The translations under genes and the position numbers were made by a program. The notes beneath the pieces are model-generated. The model searched no databases and was not told the origin of the DNA. It saw only the letters and a list, made by a program, of their open reading frames with translations. A stretch of DNA of 64,000 bases from Adiantum capillus-veneris (lineage: Eukaryota; Streptophyta; Polypodiopsida; Polypodiales; Pteridaceae), in the NCBI GenBank assembly GCA_014529385.2, contig CM043967.1:5225001-5289000 (forward strand), read 5' to 3'. Numbering within the stretch: position 1 is the stretch's first letter; the number at the start of each line of letters is the position of its first letter. Below are positions 12,423 through 23,466 of this stretch, piece by piece.

Positions 12423-13950
12423 TGAAACCGGCCTGTAGGGCGGTAGACTTTGGCTTTCACCCAATAACTTTACTTTAACTTTACGACACAAAGGAACTTC
12501 ACGAATAAGCATGTGCATGGAATTCAACACTTCAAGACAAACCACGGACTGGCAACTAGAGCGCTACCAAGCAAACAACCACACCCTGTTGGCCCCAAAG
12601 ACTGGCGCCCCTTTTGGCATTTCTTTATTCTTATTATACTTTAGAAAAACTGTAAACTTCTACAAGTTGTCCCACTTTTATCGGGCTGAAATTCCTTTAC
12701 TCTAACCTGATTTCGCTAACATAACCACAGTATAAGTCTCCACAGACAAAATCCCAAGTAAACATTAACTTTCCACGCACTTTAGAGCACTTTGCAAAAC
12801 TTGGCGAGAAATTGCAGCTCACTGAATTCTCTGTTTTGCGCGCCGATCCGCGTGCAGATCACTTCTGTGGATAGCCCTCGAACTCTCGCACCTGGAGGGT
12901 CACTTGCCCCTTGAATTAGACGAGACTCCTCGCGAGAAATCTCTCTAAATTGTCCTGTACAAGCACCCAATGTTTTCCCGAGGCTCCCTTGGCAAATAAA
13001 CGATCCGAACACTTGCACCTAACCCTCACCAAGCTGTCCATGGCTGTAATTGCAGGTTTTTTACTCAATTTCGCCAACATAACGGCGCAAGAATCCTTGT
13101 AGACACGTCAAGGACACTTTATCTTTTGGCATGGAAGCTTCCAATGAGCTGCAAGTCAATTTCAGCATGCTGTAATTTTCTGTTTTGTCACTGTTAGGTG
13201 CCTACTGCCCTGTACACACATCCCAAGGCCTTTCCGAGGCTCCCCTAGCGATTCCCTGCAGTTTAGGTGCGAAACCCTAAACCTGCAAAAAAACACAACA
13301 TACTGTAATTCTCTGTTTTGGACCGTTTCAAGCGGAGTGAGCACGCCTACGCATGTCTCAAGTGCTCCCACACGCAATGGGACGGTTCCCTTTCAAAGCG
13401 GACGAGTTTTCACGCGAGAAAACTCTCCGTTTTCACATTCATTCACGATGGAACTGTGCGTACCTTAAGGGGATTAGGAATTAGCTAATCCGGTTTCTAT
13501 ACAGAAGGCTCTTGCCTTGGCAAACGCGCATAAAAACCCCAGAACTATACATGGTCAACTAAGAAGCCCAACTAGAGGGGCATTACCATATGTGCAAAGG
13601 GGAGAAGAGATACACGAGAGCAAATCGTCGCGCTACATAGAGCAAGGGTTAAGGCAAGTTTTCCATTAAAGCTGTGAGCACCTGCACCCACTACTCACAC
13701 ACACAATAGCACACATTTAAGGGTAAAAATCAGCCCCCTCTCTTGAAATGGGCGTCCCCTCTTGCTGATGCTTCTGGCAAATGCATCTGGAGCCGCCATG
13801 TGTCCAGTTTACCTCTTTTGAGTAATTTCCTAGTACCCACTGACTTATAAGTGTAGCGAGGGGCCTAAATGACTTTGAACTGAGCCTAGACACCCTTTTA
13901 CTGCTCGGATTCCAATGCCGATTGGCCCGACCAACCACGTCCTCATGACA
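12423..13950 (-). repeat. Element C 3' LTR
   Basis: 1528 bp, minus strand from TGTCATGAGG to the GGTTTCA end. Relative to the 5' LTR it lacks about 150 bp near its start (between CCAAC and CACGTCCTC in plus orientation). It holds the shared core module at 12591-12630 and the GGATTAG palindrome at 13471-13491. Confidence 0.85.
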
Positions 13951-14917
13951 TACCACCCTCTTAAAATCGCAAACGTCCTTGATTGCATGCCATATATACA
14001 TGCCATAGATGATTTAGTGTGGTAAGCACCCTTTTATCATCGCATGTATCCGCAAGAAAGACTGTCAAAACATCTGTACAAATGACTTAATAAGACCTTC
14101 ATACTTTTGTCAAACAATGTATACTGCTATTGCATTGAATCCATGAGTACATTTGATGTGCTCGTTCTATCATTACCCCTCCTTTGCAGAAGTTGGGTTG
14201 GGGCATATGTAGGCTGTAACCCAAAGGCCTCAAGGTAATACATTTGGTGACTCTGACAGTTCATGCTCTTCCATCCACTTTGCATCCACAGGTGGATAGT
14301 TCTTGAACTTCAGCAAATAGCATCTTGCAACCTGTCCCTTAACTTTTACCTATGCAAGAGGCTCTTGCCTCTGCAAACGAGCATAATTCCACAACACTGT
14401 AGCGTACTACCCACGACCAAGTAAGCTCAAATTTCAAGATGATTTACCAATGCGTCAAAGAATCCAAGCAATCGCCTCAGAAAATCGGCAAGCATCGTGC
14501 CACCTGGCAGACCCACATCACTCCCGTAGGAGATATAGTGGCCAGTCTACAACCGTGAGACATGTCCCTATCTCATCTTGGTTCATACTTGCAAACCCTA
14601 AAAACGCAGTAGAAAATCAACCCTAATTTGACCACTCATCTTGGTTCATACTTGCAAACCCTAAAAACGCAGAAAATCAACCCTAATTTGACCACTTTTT
14701 GGCAAGGCGAACGCTAAAAAGGTTATGTAGGAACATGCGGAATTTCATGTATGTCCTGTGAAGAGGAACCCTTGTGAAGAGGAACCCTCTTCCTTGGTGT
14801 CATACGTCCTGTTAGCCATAGTGTAATTCCAAGTTCCTGTGCTTTGTGTCTTTGCTCAAAAACCAACCAAGGCTCACTTCTTGAGGAGAAAGTGATTCTA
14901 TCCTGGCACTGGAACCA
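13951..14917 (-). pseudogene. Element C interior: gag start plus chromodomain scrap
   Basis: From PBS inward: TGGTTCCAGTGCCAGGATAG-like PBS (14901-14917), a leader, the gag ATG at 14819-14817 (ATGGCTAACAGG, cognate to the ATGGCCGAC start of element A), a duplicated GAAGAGGAACCCT stretch, a 63/60-bp tandem duplication, an LTR-like scrap near 14346-14410 and the end of the chromodomain region (14200-14345). Protease, RT, RNase H and integrase are absent. Confidence 0.75.
14573..14697. repeat. Tandem duplication, 63 and 60 bp
   Basis: Two adjacent copies of a unit beginning TCATCTTGGTTCATACTTGC and ending AATTTGACCAC. The first has an extra TAG triplet. It lies inside element C. Confidence 0.85.
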
Positions 14918-16571
14918 TGAAACCGGCCCATAGGGCGGTAGACTTTGACTTTCACCCAATAACTTTACTTTAACTTTACGACACAAAGGAACTTCACGAA
15001 TAAGCCTGTGACTAGAATTCAACACTTCAAGACAAACCACGGCCTGGCAGCTAGAGCGTTACCAAGCAAACAACGACACCCTATTGGCCCCAAAGACTGG
15101 AGTCTGGCGCCCCTGTCAGTATTTCTTTATTCTTATTATACTTGAGAAAAACCTATAAACTTCTACAAGCTGTCCCACTTTTATCGGGCTGAAATTCCTT
15201 TACTCTAACCTGCTTTCGGCAACATAACCACAGTAGAAGTCTCCATGGACAAAATCCCAAGTAAACATCGACTTTCCACGTACTTTAGAGCACTTTGCAA
15301 AACCTGGCGTGAAATTGCAGCTCGCTGAATTCTTTGTTTTGGGCCCCCATCCGCGTGCAGATCACTTCTGTGGATAGCCCCCAAGCTCTCGCACCTGTCC
15401 TTGAATTAGACGAGATTCTTCGCGAGAAATCTCTCTTAATTGTCATGTACAAGCACCCAATGCTTTCCCGAGGCTCCCTTGGCAAATAAACGATCCGAAC
15501 GCTTGCACCTAGCCCTCACCAAGCTGTCCATGGCTGTAATTGCAGGTTTTTCACCCAATTTCGCCAACATAACGACGCAAAAATCCCTGTAGGTCAAAAG
15601 TACACGTCAAGGACACTTTCCCTTGTGGTATGGAAGCTAGTGAGCTGCGAGTCAATTTCAGCATGCTGTAATTTTCTGTTTTGCCACTATTAGGTGCCTA
15701 CTGCCCTGTACATGCATCCCAAGGCCTTTCCGAGGCTCCCCTGGCGATTCCCTACAATTTAGGTGCGTTTCTCTGTTTTGGACCGTTTCGAGCGGAGCAA
15801 GCCCGCTTATGCGTGCGGCGTGTCTCAGGTGCTCCCGCATTGGGACGGTTCCCTTTCAAATCGGACGAGTTTTCACACGAGAAAACTCTCCGTTTTCACA
15901 TTCCTTCACAATGGAACTGTGCGTACCTGAAGGGGATTAGCAATTAGCTAATAGTTCCGGTACAGAAGACTCTTGTCTTAAAAAACGCGCATAAAACCCC
16001 CAGAATTGTACATGATCAATTGAGAAGCCCAACTAGAGGGGCATTACCATATGTGCAAAGGGGAGAGAGATGCGCTAGAGCAAATTGTCACGCTACATAG
16101 AGCAAGGGAGAAGGCAAGTTTTCCATTAAAGCTGTGAGCACCTGCACCCACTACTCATACACATTGTAGCACACAACTATGGGCAAAAATCAGCCCCCTC
16201 TCTTGAAATGGGCGCCCCCTCTTGCTGATGCTTCTGGCAGATGCATCTGGAGCCGCCATGTGTCCAGTTTGCCTCTTTTGAGTTAATTTCCTGGTACCCA
16301 CTGACTTATAAGTGTAGCGAGGGGCCTAAATGACTTTGAACTGAGCCTAGACACCCTTTTACTGCTCAGATTCCAGTGCCGATGGGCCCGACCAACTCGT
16401 GGTGACCTGCCCTTCCCGACTGCGGGTGAAACTCTCCACCGTCGGCCTTTTCACACTGGCCATACAATGTCCGGCCATTTGTAACCTCAAAAAGAGGATC
16501 CCAAAAATTAAACAAAAATCATCGAAAAGAAACCAATAACTCAAGTTAGCAATTGCCACGTCCTCATGACA
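14918..16571 (-). repeat. Element C 5' LTR
   Basis: 1654 bp. Core module at 15084-15133, disrupted by a small insertion; palindrome at 15934-15953. Its TG end touches the RT of element B at 16572. Confidence 0.85.
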
Positions 16572-17462
16572 GCACCCTCTAGTCGGTCAAGAATATCATC
16601 AATCCTTGGGATAGGAAACCTATTCTTGATGATATTCTTATTCAACGCAAGGTAGTCAATACACGTGCACCAAGAGCCATCCTTCTTCTGCACCAGAAGC
16701 ACTGCGGAGTAAAAGGGTGGTTGAATCGGCCCTTTTTCTAACAGCTCCTCTACTTGGCACATAATCTCTTTCTACTAAGTCGCACTAACCCTAGAGGGAG
16801 GCCTTTTTGGTAGGCTACAACCTGGCACCAAATCTATCGCATGATCCTCAAGCCTCTCCGGTGGCAACTAAGACGGTAATGAGTCGAAAAAAAAATCACT
16901 AAACTCTCACAAAAATGCTGACCTTTCTTTATTTAACACAGATAAATTTGACTAACAATTATTTGAAACATCACGTGCAAAAATCAAGTACGCAGAAAAG
17001 ATGATTCTTAATTAGAAAAGTGATAGTCGAAGCAAATACAATAGGGACACACTCCCCTTTAAGCTTTACATCAAGGATGTGAGTTTTTTCCCTATGTTGA
17101 AGGGTGATCTTTTTGTTGAAGACATCCAGCACTCCATGTATACGAAACATCCACGAGATTCCCAACAACGCACCGCACCCTTCTAGTGGCATGATATAAA
17201 ATTCCTTTGTGTCCACATATGACTGAATAAGCACACGCAGCTTTCCAATGATAAACGTAGCACACTCTGAGTGGCCAGGACATGCCAACCCAGCCTCTGT
17301 TGTGTTTCCCCATCTCTTCAGCTTTGATGCCCAACTTGATGGCCAACTCTGGTGAGATAAATTTTTCTTTAGCAACTGGATCAAAGAAGATAAGTGGTGT
17401 ATGGTCTTTGACTTTGCCGCACGCTCTGCATAACTCACTGGCATCTGAGTTTGGCCTATCAC
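16572..17462 (-). pseudogene. Element B protease and RT N-terminus
   Basis: The minus strand shows a retropepsin-like segment ([20 protein letters not shown], catalytic position near 17390), the [19 protein letters not shown] region, then the RT start: [39 protein letters not shown]. It ends where element C is inserted. The protease has DPV where the retropepsin consensus is D-S/T-G; the same position is DPG in element A and DGG in element H. The loss of G here would inactivate it. Confidence 0.82.
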
Positions 17463-19153
17463 CCACCATATCTGGCACTAACCCGACCATGGGTTTAGGC
17501 TTCTTGCCTGCTCTCCTCTTTGTCCTTTGAGTCAGTTGGCCTCCTCCTCTGGGGACAATCTGCAGCAAAATGGCCAAGCTGCTCGCATATAAAGCATTTG
17601 TACTTAGCCATAAAAGCCTCCATTTCCTCACGCGAAAGGCTTCTTTTTCTTTTTCTTAACTTGTCCTTCAGACGTCGTGGCTGAGTCCTTGGCTTTCCCT
17701 GTCTTTTCAGACCCCTGGGACGCTTCAAGAGTCAATTTTTTACATCGGGCTTCTTTGCTGGAATTTTTTTTTGTTGATCCCCTTTCACGTTGCCCTGAAA
17801 CCCACTGTTCTCTCCCTTCAACAAGGCATAAACAGTGTTAGCAACTTCCATAAGCTGAGTAAGGGTAGTCACTCTGTTCTTAGTACAGCCCTTAACAATA
17901 CTTCTCAATCTGCTCTATCACGGGCACAAACCTGTAGGAGGTTATTGAGAGCAACGCTTTACAGAACCTCCGATTGTACTCCTGTAAGCTCTTGCAAGTA
18001 GCCATAGTAAGTAAGTGTCAATCTGTCATGACAAATTCATTTGACAACCAGGCAGATACAAACATTTGCTTGAAATATACGCATGTGGCGGGTGCCTGTC
18101 CTTGCATCAACAGCGTCGTCCACCATGTAAGCGCAGTACCTTTCAAGAAATTGGTAGCTTGCCTGACCTTGGAGGCTTTTGAATACTTCCCCCAAGCATA
18201 AGCTGTATCAAACTGCTGGAGAAAAGTAAGAGCCTTTGTCTTATCCTCGAAGCTGTTGAAAGTATCAAATTTCACAGCTACACCACCTTCTTTGTATGCT
18301 TTTGGCTTTTCCAATGCTCCCAAATTATCATATGGAAGCATTTGCAACATGGGCACTCTAATAGGGATCATTGGCGCCCCTTGGCCATTGTCATATGTGT
18401 CTACTAGTCGGAAAAACCAGCCATGCCAAAATTGCCCTGTGGCACCCCAAACTAGCCTGATGGCATTGAAACCCTTGCTGCATGCCAACGTTACCATACA
18501 TGTGCTTTGCATACCCCCAAAGATTGTTCCTGGCATATAGTTCCGGTTTCCAGGCGCATAACAAGCCATGCTCTGAAACATTGATCTACAGTCTACCCCC
18601 AAATTGCCCAGGATGTACCATGGGTGGTGGAAAAACATGTTGCATAGCCTCGAAACTTGTTCCCTGTCCATTTAATGCAACATTTTACGGCTGGCTAAAC
18701 TGGTAAAGAAGCCTAAGGAATAGGCGTCCTAACCACTTGTTCGTGGATAGCAGGAATTTGTCTTGGAGCCGAAATTGACTCCGTAACATGAGAGTGCTCC
18801 TTGCCCTGCTGAGACGCACAAGGTTCTTGGGCTTGAGCCTCCACGGGCTCTCCTGCATGAGAAAGTTGTCTTGTCTACTGTGACATTGGTGGCGCTTGCA
18901 GAAATTCCATAAACCTAGGATTTTGCACCAACCAAGAAAATATATTCACAGCAGCAGCCAACTGTGTCCTAAATGCATCCTCTTCTAGCTGCCTAGTCAT
19001 AAACCCTTGACCTTGTGGAGCATTCAAATCAACAGAAGGTACAGACAGGGGTGGCCGTGAACTTTCGCCACACTCGAACAGTGGAGGAGGAAGAGCATGT
19101 CTGTCCTATGAAGAGGAATCCTCTTCCCTAGCGTCATTCGTCTTCTCAGCCAT
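17463..19153 (-). pseudogene. Element B gag
   Basis: Minus-strand ATG at 19153-19151 (ATGGCTGAG), a Pro/Gly/Met-rich N-terminal half, then the capsid core: [62 protein letters not shown] (18018-18330). A CCHC knuckle CFICEQLGHFAADC lies near 17555-17600. Frameshifts and stops interrupt the region between 17730 and 18020 and again near 18430-18700. At the site where element A has one extra base, this copy reads GGCAATTTTGGC. Confidence 0.85.
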
Positions 19154-19232
19154 AGTGTAATTCCAAGTTCCTGTGCGTTGTTTCTTCGCCGTAAACCAAC
19201 CAAGGCTCACTCTTTAAGGAAAAAGTGATTTT

Positions 19233-19250
19233 GTCCTAGCAGTGGAACCA
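19233..19250 (-). promoter_or_regulatory. Element B primer binding site
   Basis: TGGTTCCACTGCTAGGAC on the minus strand directly after the LTR end. It aligns with the PBS of elements A and C, which resembles the complement of a plant tRNA-Glu 3' end with substitutions. Confidence 0.6.
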
Positions 19251-20541
19251 TTCAACCGGCCCGTGGGGCGGCAAACTCTAGCTTTCACCAATTCTTTACT
19301 TGAACTTTACAACACATAAAAACTTCACAAATAAGTTTGTGACTTGAAATTACGCTTTAAGCAAAACACTGCCTGGGAGCTAGAGCGCTTCCAAGCAGAC
19401 AGCGACACCCTATAGGCCACAAAGACTAGCACCCCTTTCGGATTTCTTTTTTCTTATAAAACTTGGGAGAAAACCTACAAGTTCCTACGAGCTGTCCCGC
19501 TTTTGTCGGGCTGAAAATGACCTACTCTAGCCCGATTTTGGCAACATAACCGCAATAGGAGGCTTCACAGACAAAATCCCCATGTAAAAGGTGACTTTCC
19601 TGGTGCATGAGCACTATCCCAAAACTGGCGAGAATCCAAAGCACGCTGAATTCTCTGTTTTCTGCCCCAAAAATGCACCAAATCACCTGTACAATGATCC
19701 TCTTCCCCGAAGCTCTTGGGGGTATTAGGCATCAATTAGGGTCAAAACCCTAAAACAGCAAAAATACACAGCAGGCTGTAATTTACTGTTTCGGGCTCCG
19801 TTTCGCGTGTCGGTCACATTCGTAGCAAGCCCTCGAGCTCCTGTAGGGCTACTTGCCCTTTGAAGCGGACAAGATTTCTCACGTGAAATCTGTCTGAGTT
19901 CACCTATAGCTACAAGGGATTAGCAATTAGCTAATCCAATACCTGTGCAAGAGGCTCTTGCCTCAACAACACGCATGAAGCCACACAATTGTACATACAG
20001 ATAAAAAGCCCTTGAGTGGGGCATCACGATTCTGTAATCAAAGGGGGAGAGAGATGCACGAGAGCGATCATTGTGCTACATAAGACAAGGGACAAGGCTA
20101 GCTTTCCATTAAAGCTGTGATCACCTGCATCCACTACTCACACACAATGGATGAAGCAAATCAGCCCCTTCTCTCAATTTGAGCGCCCCCTCTTCATGCA
20201 GATTTGGCAAAAATGATCTAGAGCCGCCAAGTGTCCACTTTGCCTCTTTTGAGTTAATTTCCTAGTACCCACCGACTTATACAATGTAGCGAGGGGCCTA
20301 AATGACTTTTAACTGAGCCTAGACGCCCTTTTACTGCTTCGGTTACAATGCAGACTGGCCCAACCATCTCGTGGCGACTTGCCCTTCCCAATTGCAGGTG
20401 AAACTCTCGACCATCAACCGTTTCACACTAGCCACAATGTCCAACCATTTGTGACTTCAAAAAGAGGGTCCCAAGAATTAAATAAAAATCAAGGAAAAGA
20501 AACCAACAACTAAGGTTAGTGGTTGCCCCAGCCTTGTGGCA
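19251..20541 (-). repeat. Element B 5' LTR
   Basis: 1291 bp; minus strand from TGCCACAAGG (mutated from TGTCACGAGG) to GGTTGAA before the PBS. Core module at 19416-19455, palindrome at 19917-19937. It abuts truncated LTR-M at 20542. Confidence 0.8.
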
Positions 20542-20707
20542 GCTGCCACATCATCGCCTTTTTACGCAAGTTTATTTGTGTGGGTGTGTTTGCTTTACTT
20601 TAGGCCCCATCGGATGGGGGTACCATAAGTTGTAGGAGGTTAGGTTATTAATCCTAACCTGTCACAAAGTGATGACGTGTCTGCCCGAGAGCATGCGGGA
20701 AACAAAA

Positions 20708-20812
20708 CCTAATTCTGCAAACCCTAACCCTAAAACCTGCAAACCCTAAAATCTGCCAAAAACCCTAACCCTAAAACCTGTCCTAAACCCTAACCCTAAC
20801 CCTAGCAACAGG
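20708..20812. repeat. Telomere-like CCCTAAA/CCCTAA words
   Basis: Repeated AACCCTAA and CCCTAAA words in a 100-bp stretch inside the solo LTR. They are spaced irregularly and occur inside a transposon, so this is not evidence of a chromosome end. Confidence 0.7.
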
Positions 20813-20944
20813 AGAAATTCCCATGAAATGCGATGAGCATGATGACGTGGCATTGTACGGCCCTGCCCGCTTTTTGCGACGAAAATTACGGAGGGCCAGT
20901 TTTTGAGCGACGGATTTTGGTTGCTTTTCTCCACGCAAATTGCC

Positions 20945-20947
<3 letters not shown>

Positions 20948-20995
<48 letters not shown>
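20948..20995 (+). repeat. (GA)n microsatellite
   Basis: About 24 GA repeats inside the solo LTR; the homologous LTR at 44277-44843 lacks the tract. Confidence 0.95.
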
Positions 20996-20999
<4 letters not shown>

Positions 21000-21552
21000 G
21001 ATTTGCTTTATTTTACTAAAACTCTCTTGTGAGAGAGAGAGAGAATTTTTGCTTTTGGATTCTGAAGCTTTTGGGGCTCTGCTTTTGGCATCCCTTGTAA
21101 AAACTTTAAATAAGTGGTTTTGGGTTCACTCTGCAGAGCATCTGGACGCAGAGTCTGAGAATGAAACCCTAACCGCTCTCTTGTACTTTGACATTGATTA
21201 ATACATAAAGAAATACCGAAAGGGGCGCCAGTCTTTGGGGCCAATATCTCTAGGCAAGGAACTCCGCCGGGCCAGTACAAATCTATTGTGATCTGTGAAT
21301 TGTTTTGAAGTGGTTATTTGGTGCTGTCGTGATTGATTCTTGACTTGGAGTGTCCAAGTCTGTTACATAACCCTACTTTAATAGTTGGGCCACTCGATGA
21401 GACTTTGTAAGTTGGTGAGAATTTCGTCTTCTTCTGCTTCTGCTAGGGTTTTAGGCCTCTTGGCCGAGATGTGCAGGTTGGCTAGGATTAGGGCTAGGGT
21501 GCCCAACCCTCTAGTCTTTAGTGGCTTGACACGTGAACAGTTTGTGGTATCT

Positions 21553-21869
21553 CCCCTGCTTGAAAGAAGAATAACGTCTGCCATTACATATATGCAAAAC
21601 AACTCAAGTTAGCTCAAAATATCCAAGGGTCATCCAGTTTTCCATATCAGAGTTCTTGATATTCTAGCGTAGCAAAATTAGCCATCACACCCAGACCAGG
21701 CTGATTTGCAACAGGTGTCTCGATGCACTAAAGTTACATACCCAGGAAATCTCACTCAAATGGCACATCATAATGCAACACAGATGTTTACATATGCATG
21801 TTATAAGACACAACAAACAGAGCCGCTAAGCACTCCTCCCAAGCACATGGTCTTAGCCTCTGATACCAC
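21553..21869 (-). mobile_element. Interior of a TRIM-like element (LTR-M)
   Basis: Only 317 bp lie between two LTR-M copies. On the minus strand it begins with an initiator-Met-type PBS (TGGTATCAGAGG, plus positions 21853-21868) and ends with a polypurine tract next to LTR-M left. There is no coding capacity. PBS, short interior and PPT between LTRs is the definition of a TRIM. Confidence 0.75.
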
Positions 21870-22560
21870 TGTAACGAGAGGGCACCCCATGCCAACGGAA
21901 AAGAACAGACGGAACAAACTTTACACGCTTCAAAACAACTGAACTAAAAGCGATACAGTGCACACAAGACATGAAGTGGCATAGTTCCACCCCTAGAGAG
22001 CACTGGCCCTAAACGATGAAGCCCCTTTTGATATTTCTTTACATTGCTTCATTATGGTACAATTCTGGCAGTACTACTGTGCATCTCCACGCGGAAGCAT
22101 GCCAGAGAGTGAGCCTTAGCACATATTTAAAGGCCCTCGGCCTACCAAAAGCGGTTTACATGAAAAGCATCGTATCCAAAAGCATCCGGTCCCAAAAGCT
22201 GGCGCCCAAAGCTACCAGCACAATTCGCGGAAATCTTTACAATTGCCACGTCAACAGTCAGTGCAAATGAAGAGTCCGTACAGTTGCAACATCATCTTTT
22301 TACGCAAGTTTATTTGTGTGGGTGTGTCTGCTTTACTTTAAGCCCCACCGCACTGGGATATATAAGTTGTTGGGGGTTAGGATTTTAATTCTGACCCTAC
22401 TTTAATAACTGGACCACTCGACGTGAATTTGTAAGTTGGTGAGAACTTCGTCTTCTTTTGCTTCTCCTACCTCGGTTGGGATCTTAGGTTAGCTAGGGTT
22501 AGGGCTAGGGTGCCCAACCCTCAAGGTCTTGGTGGTTTGACATGTCAGTAGTTTGTGACA
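21870..22560 (-). repeat. LTR-M right copy
   Basis: A 691-bp LTR: minus strand TGTCACAAACTACTGACATG to CTCTCGTTACA, then the PBS. It is preceded on its right by a second polypurine tract (22561-22577), so it was probably also the 3' LTR of another unit; the interior word AACAACTCAAGTTAGCTCAA recurs at both 21598 and 22611. This suggests an LTR-interior-LTR-interior chain from recombination. A degraded core module lies at about 22005-22040. Confidence 0.75.
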
Positions 22561-22659
22561 TCCTTCCTTCTTGAAGGAAGAATAATCGTGCACGATTACA
22601 TACCTACAAAACAACTCAAGTTAGCTCAAAAATATCCGAGGGTCATTCAAGAGTAAGTG

Positions 22660-23466
22660 TGCCAGGAAACTTCCTGTGGGAAAGCTTAACTGCCCTTGAT
22701 GCTTAACCTCCTCAAGGGGAAGCTTTCCAAGAAACATCCGGGGAAGCTTAACCGCCGCCCTTGATGCTTCACCGCCTCAAGGGGAAGCTTCCCAGGAAAC
22801 TCCCTGTAGGAGGCTTAACCGCCCTTGATGCTTAACCGCCTCAAGAGGAAGCTTCGCAGGAAACTTCTTGCGGGGAAGCTTAACCACCCTTGATGCTTAA
22901 CCTCCAAAAGGGGAAACTTCCTAGGAAACTTCTTGCAAGGAAGCTATTCTCCCTTGGTGCTTAGCCGCCTCAAGGGGAAACTTCCCAAGAAATTTCCAAA
23001 TTATGGCACAAAAAGCATTCACTCTCTTGTCCCCTATTTCTCCATATGGCATAAATCTCTTGCAAACTCCAGAAAACCGCCGCCCTTGATGCTTCACCGC
23101 CTCAAGGGGAAGCTTCCCAGGAAACTCCCTGTAGGGAGGCTTAACCACCCTTGATGCTTCACCGCCTCAAGGGGAAGCTTCCCAGGAAACTCCCTGTAGG
23201 GAGGCTTAACCGCCCTTGATGCTTAACCGCCTTAAGGGGAAGCTTCCCAGGAAACTTCTTGCGGGGAAGCTTAACCACCCTTGATGCTTAACCTCCAAAA
23301 GGGGGAAACTTCCTAGGAAACTTCTTGCAAGGAAGCTATTCTCCCTTGGTGCTTAGCCGCCTCAAGGGGAAACTTCCCAAGAAATTTACAAATTATGGCA
23401 CAAAAAGCATTCGCTCTCTTGTCCCCTAATTCTCCATATGGCATAAATCCTCCTGCAAACTCCAGA
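22660..23466. repeat. Palindromic minisatellite with higher-order structure
   Basis: Ten diverged units of about 65-70 bp centred on CCCTTGATGCTT or CCCTTGGTGCTT. Each unit contains inverted arms: GGGAAGCTT with AAGCTTCCC, and CCTTGA with TCAAGG, so it can form a hairpin or cruciform. Units 2-5 and 7-10 correspond in order, and both blocks end in the same unique 90-bp spacer (AAATTATGGCACAAAAAGCA...), giving a higher-order period of about 390 bp. Confidence 0.85.

Larger units (their letters stand above)
12423..16571 (-). mobile_element. Gypsy element C, internally deleted, nested in element B RT
   Basis: Minus-strand element with 5' LTR 14918-16571, PBS 14901-14917, a 967-bp interior, PPT 13951-13966 and 3' LTR 12423-13950. 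It is flanked by GCACC (16572-16576) and ACACC (12418-12422), a 5-bp TSD with one change, and it splits the RT frame of element B at the LEGA/AIFS point. Its interior keeps only the gag start and a scrap of the chromodomain end, so it is a non-autonomous derivative that must have used proteins from another copy. Confidence 0.88.
10397..20541 (-). mobile_element. Gypsy element B (chromovirus), outer element of a nest
   Basis: On the minus strand it runs: 5' LTR 19251-20541, PBS 19233-19250, gag and protease 16980-19153, RT N-terminus 16577-16762, then (after inserted element C at 12423-16571) RT C-terminus, RNase H, integrase remnant, chromodomain, PPT and a truncated 3' LTR 10397-10515. The RT is cut exactly at LDRLEGA and resumes at AIFSRIDLKSGY on the far side of element C. 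The order is that of Ty3/gypsy with a chromodomain. Several deletions and frameshifts make it inactive. It is a relative of full-length element A. Confidence 0.85.
20660..21367 (+). mobile_element. Solo LTR of family H
   Basis: A 708-bp LTR from TGTCACAAAGTGATGACGTG to GTCCAAGTCTGTTACA, flanked by a perfect 5-bp TSD, TAACC (20655-20659 and 21368-21372). It aligns with the minus-strand LTR of element H at 44277-44843. Having one LTR and an intact TSD, it is the product of LTR-LTR recombination. It carries the shared core module (21207-21242), a (GA)n tract and telomere-like words. Confidence 0.88.
20542..21552 (-). repeat. LTR-M left copy, interrupted by a solo LTR
   Basis: The blocks 20542-20659 and 21368-21552 align with consecutive parts of LTR-M right (about 22290-22560). 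Between them sits a solo LTR of family H. The minus-strand start reads TACCACAAACTG at 21552, preceded by a polypurine tract (21553-21570). Element B cuts it off on the left at 20541. Confidence 0.75.

Noticed and set aside
20708-20812. Interstitial telomere or ancient chromosome fusion
   Set aside because: The CCCTAAA-like words are few, irregular and inside a solo LTR.
22660-23466. CRISPR-like array
   Set aside because: Units are adjacent and diverged, without unique spacers of constant length, and the context is eukaryotic.
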